A DNA stretch of 64,000 nucleotides. It comes from Allodiplogaster sudhausi. Taxonomy: Eukaryota; Nematoda; Chromadorea; Rhabditida; Diplogasteridae. The position numbers and the translations under genes are program-made. Below the pieces are notes generated by a model. It did no database searches and was not told the origin of the DNA. It saw nothing but the letters and a program-made list of their open reading frames with translations. Of this stretch, positions 23,613 to 33,929 are shown in pieces (the first letter of the stretch is position 1; each line of letters starts with the position of its first letter). The stretch lies in the NCBI GenBank assembly GCA_945643635.1, contig CALZFC010000059.1:273501-337500 (forward strand), written 5' to 3'.

Positions 23613-23618
23613 TTTCAG
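23613..23618 (+). promoter_or_regulatory. Putative trans-splice acceptor before the transposase-like gene
   Basis: TTTCAG preceded by T-rich sequence ends 13 nt before the ATG at 23632, with no matching cis exon found upstream. That is the usual geometry of an SL acceptor in nematodes. A missed upstream cis exon is the alternative. Confidence 0.5.
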
Positions 23619-23631
23619 ATTAGATATCAAT

Positions 23632-26600
23632 ATGATTCGAGCAAGGCTATACGAGGAAATGCGAGAGAAGGGGAAGCGAAACCGAGGAGAAGTCCTTCGA
23701 GCACTGGTATGTCGTGGCTTTACTTCGTTTGGAATGTTTTATTTCTCCATATTTTCGAATTGTTATTTGTTTCCTTATTTTCGGCTAATAGCGAAAAGTT
23801 ACGTCGCATTGGAAAGGTATTTGAATTAAACTTCAGGCCCTGAGTAGTGCAACTCTGAATGGCGACGAAGCGAGCATTCTGCCCATCATAAATGGGAAGT
23901 CAATCTGCGCCGAGCTCTTCTGCGTGATCGTGAACGTCAGGCTGACAAGGTATGATTATATAATTTCATCCTAGTTATCAATTTATAACTTACTCACTAA
24001 TAAGTCAGTGCTAAAATATTAGAGATGGCTGATGGGAAGGTACAAGAGGTTAGAAAAGGGCTATCCCGGGGCTCTGGGACATCCTACCAAGGAGGGGAGG
24101 TTTTGTCACCGAAAACTAGACCTATTTCGTCATTGTTCTAAGTTCCTTGAGAATAGAAGCTTTCTCTTTTAGACTGGTGGACTGGCTTCGGAAGGCTAAG
24201 AACGGTCAGGCTGAGCACGTTCACGCAGCCGCGCAATCTAAAAAACAGACTACGATTGATGCGTGCTCGACTATGATGGCAGAGGTGCTTCGACATGGGC
24301 ATCATGGTGGAATCATGATGCCGGCCGGACTGAACAAGAGGTATCATTTCAATACAACCATTGAGAATTTCAACTATATGTCGTTAGAATTTTAGAAGAA
24401 ATATTTTGGCTTTCTTTTTTATCTAACAGCGTATCTTACGCTACAATACTTCTTCAGTCGTAACCACACTCCACCTTTAGCTCCTTTCTTCGCCTCTGCG
24501 ACACGCCGCTCCGCTTTTCGACTTTCTCTAAGCTCACAGGGATGCAAGTGCGATTTAGAAAGGTGAGTAATTGTGATGTTTATTACGAACTTTCTTTTCT
24601 GCTTTCCTTTTTATTGTTATATTCCTTATCTTTTTCATTTATCTTTTTCAGTCCGATAATCATCTGCGCTGTGACATCTGTGTCGGTCTCGCTCACATCA
24701 TCTCTACACGTGCTGGGGCCGAAAAGCAGAAGGCATTAGAGCTCAGGAAGCAGCACTACGAAGCCATGTGGTGCGTATTTACGACATTTTGGGATCTTTT
24801 TTGCTGCTTTATTAAATACTAGTAAGTTAATGAAATAACAATGTGGTATGATAAAAATTGTTAAGTCATCTACTACATCTGACATTAAGATATAAAATAC
24901 AAGACTGGCAAAATATCATGCATTCAAACACCTCAGCATTTTTTTTTAAACATTTTTTTATCTATGACTGTAACTGTTGTCAGGATTGATCGGGTAACTG
25001 TCGGAACTGCTGACCAGATCTCGAGAGCGTCTCCTAGCGAATTACTTGTGCTGAGAGTGGACGGAATGAGCAAAAAATCGACGAAGGTTTTAACATTGAT
25101 CTCTGAAATTCTATCGTTAATATTGTATTACGCTGCAAACCACATAAGTTGATTTCACTATTTAAAGAATGTTTTCACTTTCATTCCGTTAAGATAACCA
25201 TTTCAGATTCCTTGTCTTGTACGGAGACCCAAGAGAATTGGTGACGTGAGTCGCCAGAATGTCGACCTGACTGCTGTACAACTCTCACGAATGCGTCAGT
25301 TGTTCATTTTATGCATTCTACTGTGCTGACAATACCGTAGTTTGTTCTCTTCATTTGTCCGATTACCGTAACTACTGAGAGTCTTGCATTATGTATAATT
25401 GTTTTGAGAATAAGAGTGTATTCGTTTAGACATTGATGGCAGCAAGTTCCATAACATTGCCTTCTTGAATGTCTTCGAAGCACATACTGGAGGCGCTGAT
25501 CAACTTGGAAGCTACATCATTCACGCGCTTTCACAGGTAAGGTTTTCGATATTGTAAATTATGTACTATAATATGGGGAGACTGACGAAATAACTATCAA
25601 AATGTATTGTTTGAAAGGCGGACGTGATCCCTTCACGTCTCGTCGTTATTGCTGACAATGCGCCGTGCATGAAGTCGGAGAAACTGCATGCATTCTTCGG
25701 CTGGGTGATGCTTCATCTGCCAATCGATGAGGTCCGTCTTTTATATAACTCTAAAAAAAAGTATCACAGTATGTTGAACTAGAAGATAATGTTCGCAACA
25801 TTGCGCATGTGAATTCGCAGGGTCAATTTTCTAGATATAATCTACCTTGTAAATAAGTCTGGTGTGATCTCAGATCATCTGTGCTCACTTGGCAGTCGGG
25901 CACACGCACAACGAAGTGGATGCTTTCTTTGGCTCCGTCTCTCGAGCTCTCCGAAGGGAAAACATTTACACTCCTCAAGGTAACTAATTATTAAAAAAAT
26001 AGAGCCAAGTCAGAAAAATTCTTAACAAGCATTATTACGGTAGGCCTATGCTCAGATCTCTCTGAAGTCATCGCTGGTATTGGATACACTACCGTCCTGC
26101 CAGCGTCGACGCAGTACATGTTCAGCGAGCTTGGTCGATTCGCTCAGAAATACAAGAACCGCGTTAAGCAACGAGTCTTCCGCTTTTTCAAGCGCAATGG
26201 AGGTTTTAATTGCTTTTTCAAGTGCAATGGAGGTTTTAATTAATTTTTACTTCTCTCTTAGCTATATTATTCATGCCTTCTAGTCGAAAAAAGCTCGCCC
26301 TTCTTCTGTTCGTTGGAAAGTTGTTTTTTCAGCAATCCGATTCAAGGCAGCTGCTTGTATGACTCCAGATCTGTTGTCGCGCGCGGCAACCGATTGCGAC
26401 GGGCCTTCGCTGAATCTCTTCACTGTTAGTCTCTTTTTCAGTTATCTTGCGCTATTAAAGTGGCTCACCATGGAGCTTACATTACTATCTTTTCCTGAAG
26501 ATTACGGTAGTTGTTAAGGCCACTCAACAGCCTGTTTTTTTTTCAATTTTATGTTGATTCTGAATCCGAATTGTTATTTTTCATTTCTCTTTACAGGAAG

Positions 26601-27147
26601 ATGCGGAACAGGAACTAAAAGCGACTCTTCCTGGGCAGATGCTTCCTGACGTCGCGAAGGCCGAAGCAGCGTGTGCTGCCCTTCTCAAAGTTGTTGCTCC
26701 TTTCATGAACGATGAGCGGAAAGCAGAGATTGCAGAGCTTCCAGCACGGCTACGGAGGCAACAGGGTATGAACATATGTCAATTGCATCCGATAAAAAAA
26801 TTATTAAACAAGCCTAATAATAGACATTTATGAGGCCTTGTGATCCGTCTACCGTCCAATTATAGTTTCAAAACAAGGGCTATTTTGTATTTTTGCATAC
26901 AGTTAATTTTTTATGATAGTTAATATCCTGATTGTCAGCCGTTCCGCTTGCACTGCTGCTCGATGATCTGCTGGAAAGATGTGAGGCCTGCAATAGAGAA
27001 GCTGAAACAGTGGACGTTGTTGAAGAGGAGTGTATCTACGACTTCTTGCATGGTCACGGATTCCCCATGGGCAACTCACACGAGAACATGCAGCTCGCAG
27101 CTAGAAGAATTGCTTCTTCCAGTGACGACGGCGACTCGAGTGCCTAG
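23632..27147 (+). CDS. Transposase-like protein, RNase H-fold/DDE type (DUF7869-like), 570 residues
   Basis: Exons 23632-23706, 23837-23949, 24173-24340, 24481-24562, 24652-24770, 24984-25086, 25207-25294, 25430-25536, 25618-25731, 25874-25979, 26044-26162, 26284-26424, 26597-26765, 26939-27147 join in phase without any stop. An N-terminal region (NGKSICAELFCVIVNVRLTR) is followed by a C153-x2-C156 motif (HLRCDICVGLAH), then a beta-strand with D212 (LLVLRVDGM), HNIAFLNVFEAHTGG, D298 (LVVIADNAPCMKSE), and GHTHNEVDAFFG with H333, H335 and D339. Three acidic residues on alternating strands in this spacing fit an RNase H-fold integrase core. The layout resembles the family I know as DUF7869; that label is from memory and needs a profile search. 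The C-terminus is acidic and helical. It sits inside the inverted repeats, opposite the ParB-like gene, and is the best candidate for the mobilising enzyme. Confidence 0.8.
26182..26241 (+). repeat. 30-bp direct duplication in a transposase-gene intron
   Basis: A 30-bp unit beginning GCTTTTTCAAGCGCAATGG is repeated in tandem with one difference (AAGC versus AAGT). It lies in intron 26163-26283. If the intron were retained the frame would stay open through both units before a stop, giving a shortened protein. Confidence 0.7.
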
Positions 27148-27384
27148 TATGTCTTCTTTGCTAACATTTATCAAATAACATCTAGAATGTAATGGTGAAC
27201 GCTAAATGGTATTTATTTATGCAGAAATCTTATTGTAGAACTACTCTTGTTTCATGACTGATTGAATGTGGTATTGTCATTGCTTCCTTCTTGCATTTTC
27301 TTTATATATGCTGTTTATGAAACTTTAGTGATCTGAGGAAGAACGCGATTTTAATAGGAGCGAGAAGACTTTTTTTGCGGTCAG

Positions 27385-27975
27385 AAAAGGATTTGCCTTT
27401 TTTAGCGGTTGTCAATACTGCCAGCCATTATTCATAGCCGTTAAAATTGGCTTGCCACTTTTGAAGGGTCGAAAATTTGGCTTGACATTTTTTATGCCCG
27501 TTGAATTTGCCAAGTTGCCATTTTTGACGACTGTCAAAATTGCCAAGTTGCTCGGCCGACAGTCGCTTCCTCGTGGCAAATTTCTCAGCTGCTAAAAATG
27601 CCGAATCGACTTGACAATTCCGATAGCTGTTTATTTTGGCAGTGACATTTTCCATACTTGATAGACTTGCCAAAACGTTCAAAATTTTGGATCCTTGCTA
27701 ATTGTGCCATGGAAAATTTTGGGGGCCATCAAATTTGGCATGCTTCCCATCCATATTTCACGGCCTTCATTTTTGCCGGAACAAATTTTTTTGTTGCTAA
27801 ATTTGCCGAAGCCCGGTTGTCAATAATTAGAGCATATTTCTGTGGATCATCCATTTTCTTCGCTTGTACATTGTGTCCGTCATTTTATTAACCGTCTTAT
27901 TTGCCATGACAAATTTGAATCAATGAATAAAATATTGCCATATTTGCTTGTGTGTTTTACTTGCCAAATTTGCCA
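27385..27975. repeat. Right subterminal array of TTGGCA/TGCCAA motifs
   Basis: Roughly eighteen TGCCAA/TTGGCA motifs or near matches, in both orientations and with the same extended forms as on the left, run from about 240 bp after the rightward gene's stop to the right terminal repeat. Beyond the first 72 bp the two arrays do not align base for base, so they share motif and density but not order. Confidence 0.8.
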
Positions 27976-28041
27976 AAAATAACAGCAAAACTGAAAAATG
28001 CAGAGAAAAACCAAACTTTTTAATTCACACTGTCTTATATG
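27970..28041 (-). repeat. Right terminal inverted repeat, 72 bp
   Basis: This is the exact reverse complement of 17837-17908. The flank immediately outside is CATGAATGTATGTAC, an ATGT-rich microsatellite-like sequence that obscures any longer target duplication. Confidence 0.92.
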
Positions 28042-29002
28042 CATGAATGTATGTACATACTTTATCACCATATGTATTATTGGCACTGTTGCCTCTGCGT
28101 TGCTATTGTATGACTGCTGAATCGTTTATGAATCTGTTACAGACCAATAGCACTGATCGTGAGTTAACAAATATCGGGGCGAGCTGGAAGAACTTTGCAT
28201 AATCTTACATGATTCTATCCTCTCTCTCTCTCCCTCTCTCTTTCTCTATGTAGTGTTTTTCTCTGTCTCTATCTGCCTCTCTCTCTCTCTCCCTATCTAA
28301 GCCTCTTCATCCTGTACTTCTTCCTCCACCACTTGATTCTGTCCTCTCGCATTGCAGTGTATATTCTCGCAATGTTTCTCGATCTGTCGTCATCTTCCAC
28401 TTTCTCTTTATCCTTCCTTTATTCGCCTTCCCTCTCGCACTCCATCATCTCGCTCCTTCTCTTATCTCGCGTTCTCATTCTTTCTCATGCCTATACTCTC
28501 TCGATCTCTACCTACTGTTTCCAAAATCTAGCAGGCCTTTCCGCCAAAACTCTTCTCGCTCGTTTAATGTAGCGTTCTCGATCACCATTTCATGCTCTTA
28601 TTTTGAGAATATTAAGTGGGCATGCAGTAGTTGCGGAGAGAGAACCAGGTAAAAAGGAAGGACAAGGGAGTGTACAAGAGGAGAAGAGACTGGAACAGAC
28701 GAGGCAGAGAAAATTAGAGAGAAAAAGAGAGAGATGGAGAGTGAAACAGTAAGAGAAAGAGAAAGAGAAAGATCAGAGAAGATAGCAATAATGAGACAGA
28801 TTTACCACAGAAAACGACCCGCGGTCTCTAATCGCCTGGTAAAAAGGAATCTGTTACATGCGACGACTATGTTTTCGCACTTTCCAGCCGCTCGTTTTAT
28901 TTGGTAATACAGACTTTTAGAGTATCTTTATGTTTAATGCCCTCTCTTCTTTTTTTCTTTTCCGCCTTCTTCTATCTTTATGTTCCTGTTTTCCCTTCCT
29001 TC

Positions 29003-29055
<53 letters not shown>

Positions 29056-30033
29056 TCTTTCTCGTTTAATCTCCATCTATCTCTCTTACTCTCTCTGTCT
29101 CCCTGTCTCTCTCTGTCTCTCTGTCTCTCTGTCTCTTTCTCTCTCTCTCTCTCTCTCTCCCTCTCGATACCTTCACCGTCATGAGTCCACTTATTCGTCT
29201 GTCACCACAGAGCGTAGACTCATCAGAAATTCCTTTCTCCACTAATATTCAGCGAGGACTTCCGATATGAAACTACTATGTATGAATGTTGCAGCCTATT
29301 CACTTCTCGCGATGTACTAATTTTTAATAAATTTTTTATATATTTAAAATACCGATTGCTTAGCTTCTTTTTATTGCTTATTTACAATAACAGGTTTACT
29401 GTACTTTTTTCTCAAACGATTGCCTCCTCCCACTCCCCAAGGCTTATTTTCTAATCTATGCTATCCATTACTAAACAAAATACTGGTTTGTTTTCCGGAT
29501 CTTTTTTCGTTATAGTATCGGTTTTCCTTGCAAATTTCTCCTATGCATTTCGCTCTATCTCTTTTTCTTCAATCTCTCTGTCTCTATCTTTTTTTACCGC
29601 ATGCTATCTCTCTCTCCCTCTTATTTTCTTAATCTATTTTTCATTCTCCATATGTCAGTTCTCCTTCGCCATTTTGAAGGGAAATAAACTGATAATTCTC
29701 CTCGTAATAATTGTTGTATTTTCTGCCAAATAGAGAGGCGCCTTCGAATAAATTATGCATCATTTTTATCTCCTCAATAAGATTATTACACGGCCTCGAG
29801 ATCCAGACGGAATTTATTCGAAGTGCGATTCGTAACCAACGATTTATTGCGGCGACATTTTTAACTAATTTAAAATTGACTTTCTTCACTTTTACTCCCA
29901 CCTTGCAAGCATTTGCCTTTCTTCAACTCTGGCATATTCGATTTCAAAATAACCATATGCTTTTCGAAATTCAATCATTTATAGCTTCCGTTTTCACAGC
30001 ATATTACGTTATGCCTCTCCATTCTCTCCCTTG

Positions 30034-30065
<32 letters not shown>

Positions 30066-30868
30066 CTCTCTCTCTTCAATCTATCTCTCTCGTTCTCTCT
30101 CTCTTCATTCTCTCGCTCTCTCGTTCTCTCTCTCTATTTCTCTATCTCGTCCTCTCTTTATCTTTATTTCTCTCTCTTCTCTCTCCCGCGTTCTCAATCT
30201 ATCTTAACTCTCTCCCACTCTCTCTCTCCCTCCCTGCTCACCCTCTATTTGTCATAAGTGGCTGGCCCATTTGGCTGCCCTTTGGCATCATCGCTCACGG
30301 TGCATCTTAGGCCTTCCGCTGCCCTATCCCCCCCTCCCTCCCTTCTCATTCCTCTCCAAATGTCCACATGAAACCATCTCGCATTTAGAGCGACTGGCAC
30401 GAGGATGCTCTCTTTTTCTGCGTCTCTCTTCTCTCCCTTTGATCTTTTCTGTCTTTGCTCTAATCACCTCCAAGACTGTTATCATTTTCCTCTTGTTCTT
30501 TTCTTTCACACTTTGTCTCTAGCCATCGCTCTCCCTTGTGATGTTTCATTGCCTGTCTCGTTCTGTCACTCTTTGTAGGCTCTGTTTATCTCTTTCTCTC
30601 TCTCGTTCTCTCTCTCTCTTTCTCTCTCAGTCTCTCTCTTCTCCTCTCTCACTCTCTTCCTACCATTCCGTGTTCCTACTTCATGTGCAATTTCCTCTTC
30701 CCGGAAGGGCCGAGGACGGAATGGAGACAGGCATCGAATGCAAAGTTGCCAGGGTCTTCCTGTCCGTCTTCGTCTGACAATCGCTGCTTGCTTTCTCTGC
30801 ATCTCTTCATTGGCTTCACTCTTTCTCTCTTTCTCTCTTTCTCTCTCTCTCGTTCTCATCCCACCTCC

Positions 30869-30915
<47 letters not shown>

Positions 30916-32341
30916 TTAGCTGGCTACTTTATCTACGTCTTCGTCGCTTCCACGCTTTATTGCGTGACCATTTCATCTTGCCGATTCTCGGAATATCTCC
31001 ACGCGCGTGTAAGTGACAAAACTTGGAGAATATTGATTGACTTCATAAATTACTGCAGCGAATTTTGTAGCTGTAATCATTTCCATTTTGAATGGCTGTT
31101 TTCATGGCCTTGCTTACAAGTAGAATCCATTCTTCATTTTTGTAGTCAGAGCCAATTATCCATAGTCATAAGCAAATGACAATGATCAAATATGCTTCGT
31201 CTTGCTTGTTTTTTTTATATATTAAAAGACTCGCATTCATGCTTATTCATGCATAGGTAATAATATCGCTGTCCAGAATGATAAGTATATATTGAGAAAG
31301 CGTTTACTTAGCCAAAGCCGCTTTGCAATTGAATACGCCATTGACACAGAGAGAAATATAGACTGCATTTTTGACTGAAGACCGTAATCGTATTCTTTTC
31401 AGTGCACTTTTCCGGTTTGCATTTTTTTTAGAGAAGCCATAAGCAATCCACCAAAGCAGTAAATGTTGCTATGGTCCGTCAGTAAATACAATGCTCTCCT
31501 TCCCAATAAAATTTGCATACAACAAATGTATGCATTTATCGATAAATATTCGGCATACTGAAACGCAATATTATCATTCGTAAGACGTCTCCTCCCGGCA
31601 ACCGGTCACACTTTCTTCCTCTTACCAATAATTAGTTGCCATTCCCGACGATGCAATTACTTGCGAGTGTTTTGATGAACACAGAACACTTTCTCTCGAA
31701 CTCTTTCTGGTTTTCGACTTCTTGTTATCGTTTGTCTCTCAATTTTTGGACTTTTAATTATAATAGATATTTTTACGCCTGACGATGAGAGATGATTTTT
31801 ATTCGTGACGTTTAGTTTCATATTTTTCACTGATATTAATTTATGTCAACTCGTTGTTTCTTACAATTAATGTTTTTAATGCTTTTTTCTGACATGCACT
31901 CGCTATATCTCTCAGCCTATGAATCCCTGAGTTTTCTTCACTAATATGTATGTATATCTGATGGTGCGCAATTATTGTTTTCCTAGTGGTATTTGTAAGC
32001 AGTCGAAGCAAAAATCTTTACAACTCATAAAATTAATATGTATACATACAGCTGTTCCTACATACTATGTACATACATATGAATGTATGTATTTCTTTGC
32101 CACGAGGAGACCTGCATACTTACACATTTGTATTTTGTATCGCATGGCTACGGGAATTGGCTAATAGTCATTCATGTCTCTTCCGCGCTTTTCATCTCTT
32201 TGTTTGTCCAGGTTTTCTTCTCAATATTGTTTAATTGCTTGGTCCAGAAAGATTGATGGAAATTATTCCATTATGAGCTTCTTCAGGGTGCCTGAAGGAT
32301 AAATACTTAATAGATTGATTAATAGCTCTTGTAATTGTCTA
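28042..32341. other. Intergenic stretch with many CT tracts
   Basis: No splice-supported gene was found. CT tracts occur at about 28215-28300, 28340-28520, 28998-29165, 30020-30240, 30590-30655 and 30825-30912, with a GA tract at 28700-28780. A few longer open frames here are composed of Ser/Leu repeats or of AT-rich sequence without protein-like composition. The 31200-32340 part is AT-rich and featureless apart from CATACATA microsatellite patches near 32040-32095. Confidence 0.6.
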
Positions 32342-32345
32342 GAGG

Positions 32346-32665
32346 ATGGAAGTGCACGGGCCGAGGCGCGCGTCCGTGCTAGCGACGCCGGCCAGCCTCG
32401 CCGCCGCCACTTCACTCATCTCGGCCGCCACCGCTGCCGCAGCAGCTGCTCCGACGCCGTCAGCCGGCACACCCCCACTCGCCACTTTCACGATCAGACC
32501 TGAGTCAAGGTTAGAGAGAGAGAGAGAGAGTGAAGAAAAAGAGAACAGAGAGTGAGAGGAGAGAGTGAGGAGTTAGAGAATGCGAGAGAGAAGAGAGAGA
32601 GAGAATGAGACTGAGAGAGAGAAGGTCATCATAAAAGACAGCAGCAGTGATAGAAAATAGCATAC

Positions 32666-32708
<43 letters not shown>

Positions 32709-33889
32709 AAGGGCAAGTGATGACTGCGTATATTTGCAATTGCAGAGTCGTTTTCAATAATCAGCATTCATTTATGCATTTCTCTGTGAAAATGATCCAA
32801 AAAACCACCGTTGAATCTACATACATATATCTTTAGTTTTAATTTCATTCGCTCGCTCTGTACTCTCTATTTTTCTCTCTTCTCTCTCTTTATCTCTTTT
32901 TCTCTTTCTCTCTTTCTCTCTTTATCTCTTTCTCTCATTCTCCCTTTCTCTCTCTACTCTCTCTCTCTTTTCCTCCCAGTTGCTCGGCGCCATCTTCCTC
33001 TGCCGTCTCGTCCACCTCTTCTTCTTCCTCGTCGACAACGTCGCCGGGCAGCTCAACCAGGTTTTTTTTGTCCTGAAAATATAATTGCATTTTTATAAAT
33101 AAAAAAAAGTAAATAAATAAAAAAAATTATGTAATACAATTGTAGGAGCTCCCTGAGCCTTGGCGCCGACGCCTTCTCGTCTTCCGCCAACGACACCACG
33201 GACGCGCCTCCTTCGTATGCGCCGCCGTCTCCGCCAAAGTACCACTAATTTATTCTGTTTTACAAAATCTCTTTTATCAATTTCATTTGTACCTTTCATA
33301 TACAGCCAACTTATAGTTTTTTTTCTTTTATAATTATATTTTTGAAAGTGTCTTATAATCTTATTTTTCAAAGATAAGACCAATATTTTCCCGAATTCAA
33401 TATTATTTGCCGGCTTATCGTTTGCTGACACTAATTAGTTATGGTATAATAAATTGTAGGCCACTGGACGTGACTGAGCTCGAGGCGACTCTGGCAGAGA
33501 GAGTGCGGAGAAAGGTTCACTGATCAGCTGATGCTCGTTATCTTATCACTCTTTCCGTTCATGATAATAACAGTTTATTTCCATGCATTCACATGAAAAT
33601 CAGCGACCCCTCCTGGTAATTGCACCCTATTTTTCCCGGAAGCCATGCTAATTGATGTTCCACATTGACGGCCACAACGAACAAGGGCTTTAGCTTAATT
33701 TTTTCTCGATCTCTTTCGCTCTCTGATTCTCTCTGTCACCTTCTTGTTCTCTCGCTCTCCCTTTCTCGCCTTCAATTCTCTCCTACCCTCTCGTTATCTC
33801 GTCTCTCTTTCTCTTTCACTGTTTCTCTCTCTGTGTCCCTCTTTCGCTCTCTCTCCCTTTCCCTCTCCCCCTCTCTCTTTCTCTCTTTC

Positions 33890-33929
<40 letters not shown>

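Larger units (their letters stand above)
22337..23618. promoter_or_regulatory. Divergent promoter region of the 10.2-kb element
   Basis: About 1.3 kb separates the two start regions of the divergent genes. It contains no supported exon. A perfect cAMP-response-type palindrome TGACGTCA lies at 23565-23572, about 50 bp before the rightward gene's acceptor. Acceptor-like sequences precede both starts (minus CTCAG at 22338-22342; plus TTTCAG at 23613-23618). Promoter function is inferred from position. Confidence 0.5.
17837..28041. mobile_element. Candidate 10.2-kb DNA transposon: identical 72-bp TIRs, motif arrays, two divergent genes
   Basis: The bases at 17837-17908 and the reverse complement of 27970-28041 are identical over 72 positions; outside them similarity stops at once. 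Inside each end lies an array of TTGGCA/TGCCAA motifs. Between the arrays are a minus-strand gene (18733-22336, ParB-like) and a plus-strand gene (23632-27147, DDE-like), transcribed away from a shared 1.3-kb centre. No other recognisable gene lies between the ends. Terminal bases are CATATAAGACAGTGTG; with the end set at AAGACAGTG both sides are flanked by TA, but the exact target duplication is uncertain. Symmetric ends, subterminal arrays and a transposase-like gene are the hallmarks of an autonomous cut-and-paste element. The identical ends imply recent movement or ongoing homogenisation. Confidence 0.8.

Noticed and set aside
26163..26283. Retained intron as normal coding sequence in the transposase-like gene
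   Set aside because: Reading through leads to a stop shortly after the 30-bp duplication, whereas a GTTAAG donor and TTCTAG acceptor keep the long frame.
17837..28041. Inverted ends as a chance pair of unrelated repeats
   Set aside because: The match is exact over 72 bp, both sides continue into the same motif type, and similarity stops at the same outer point on both sides.
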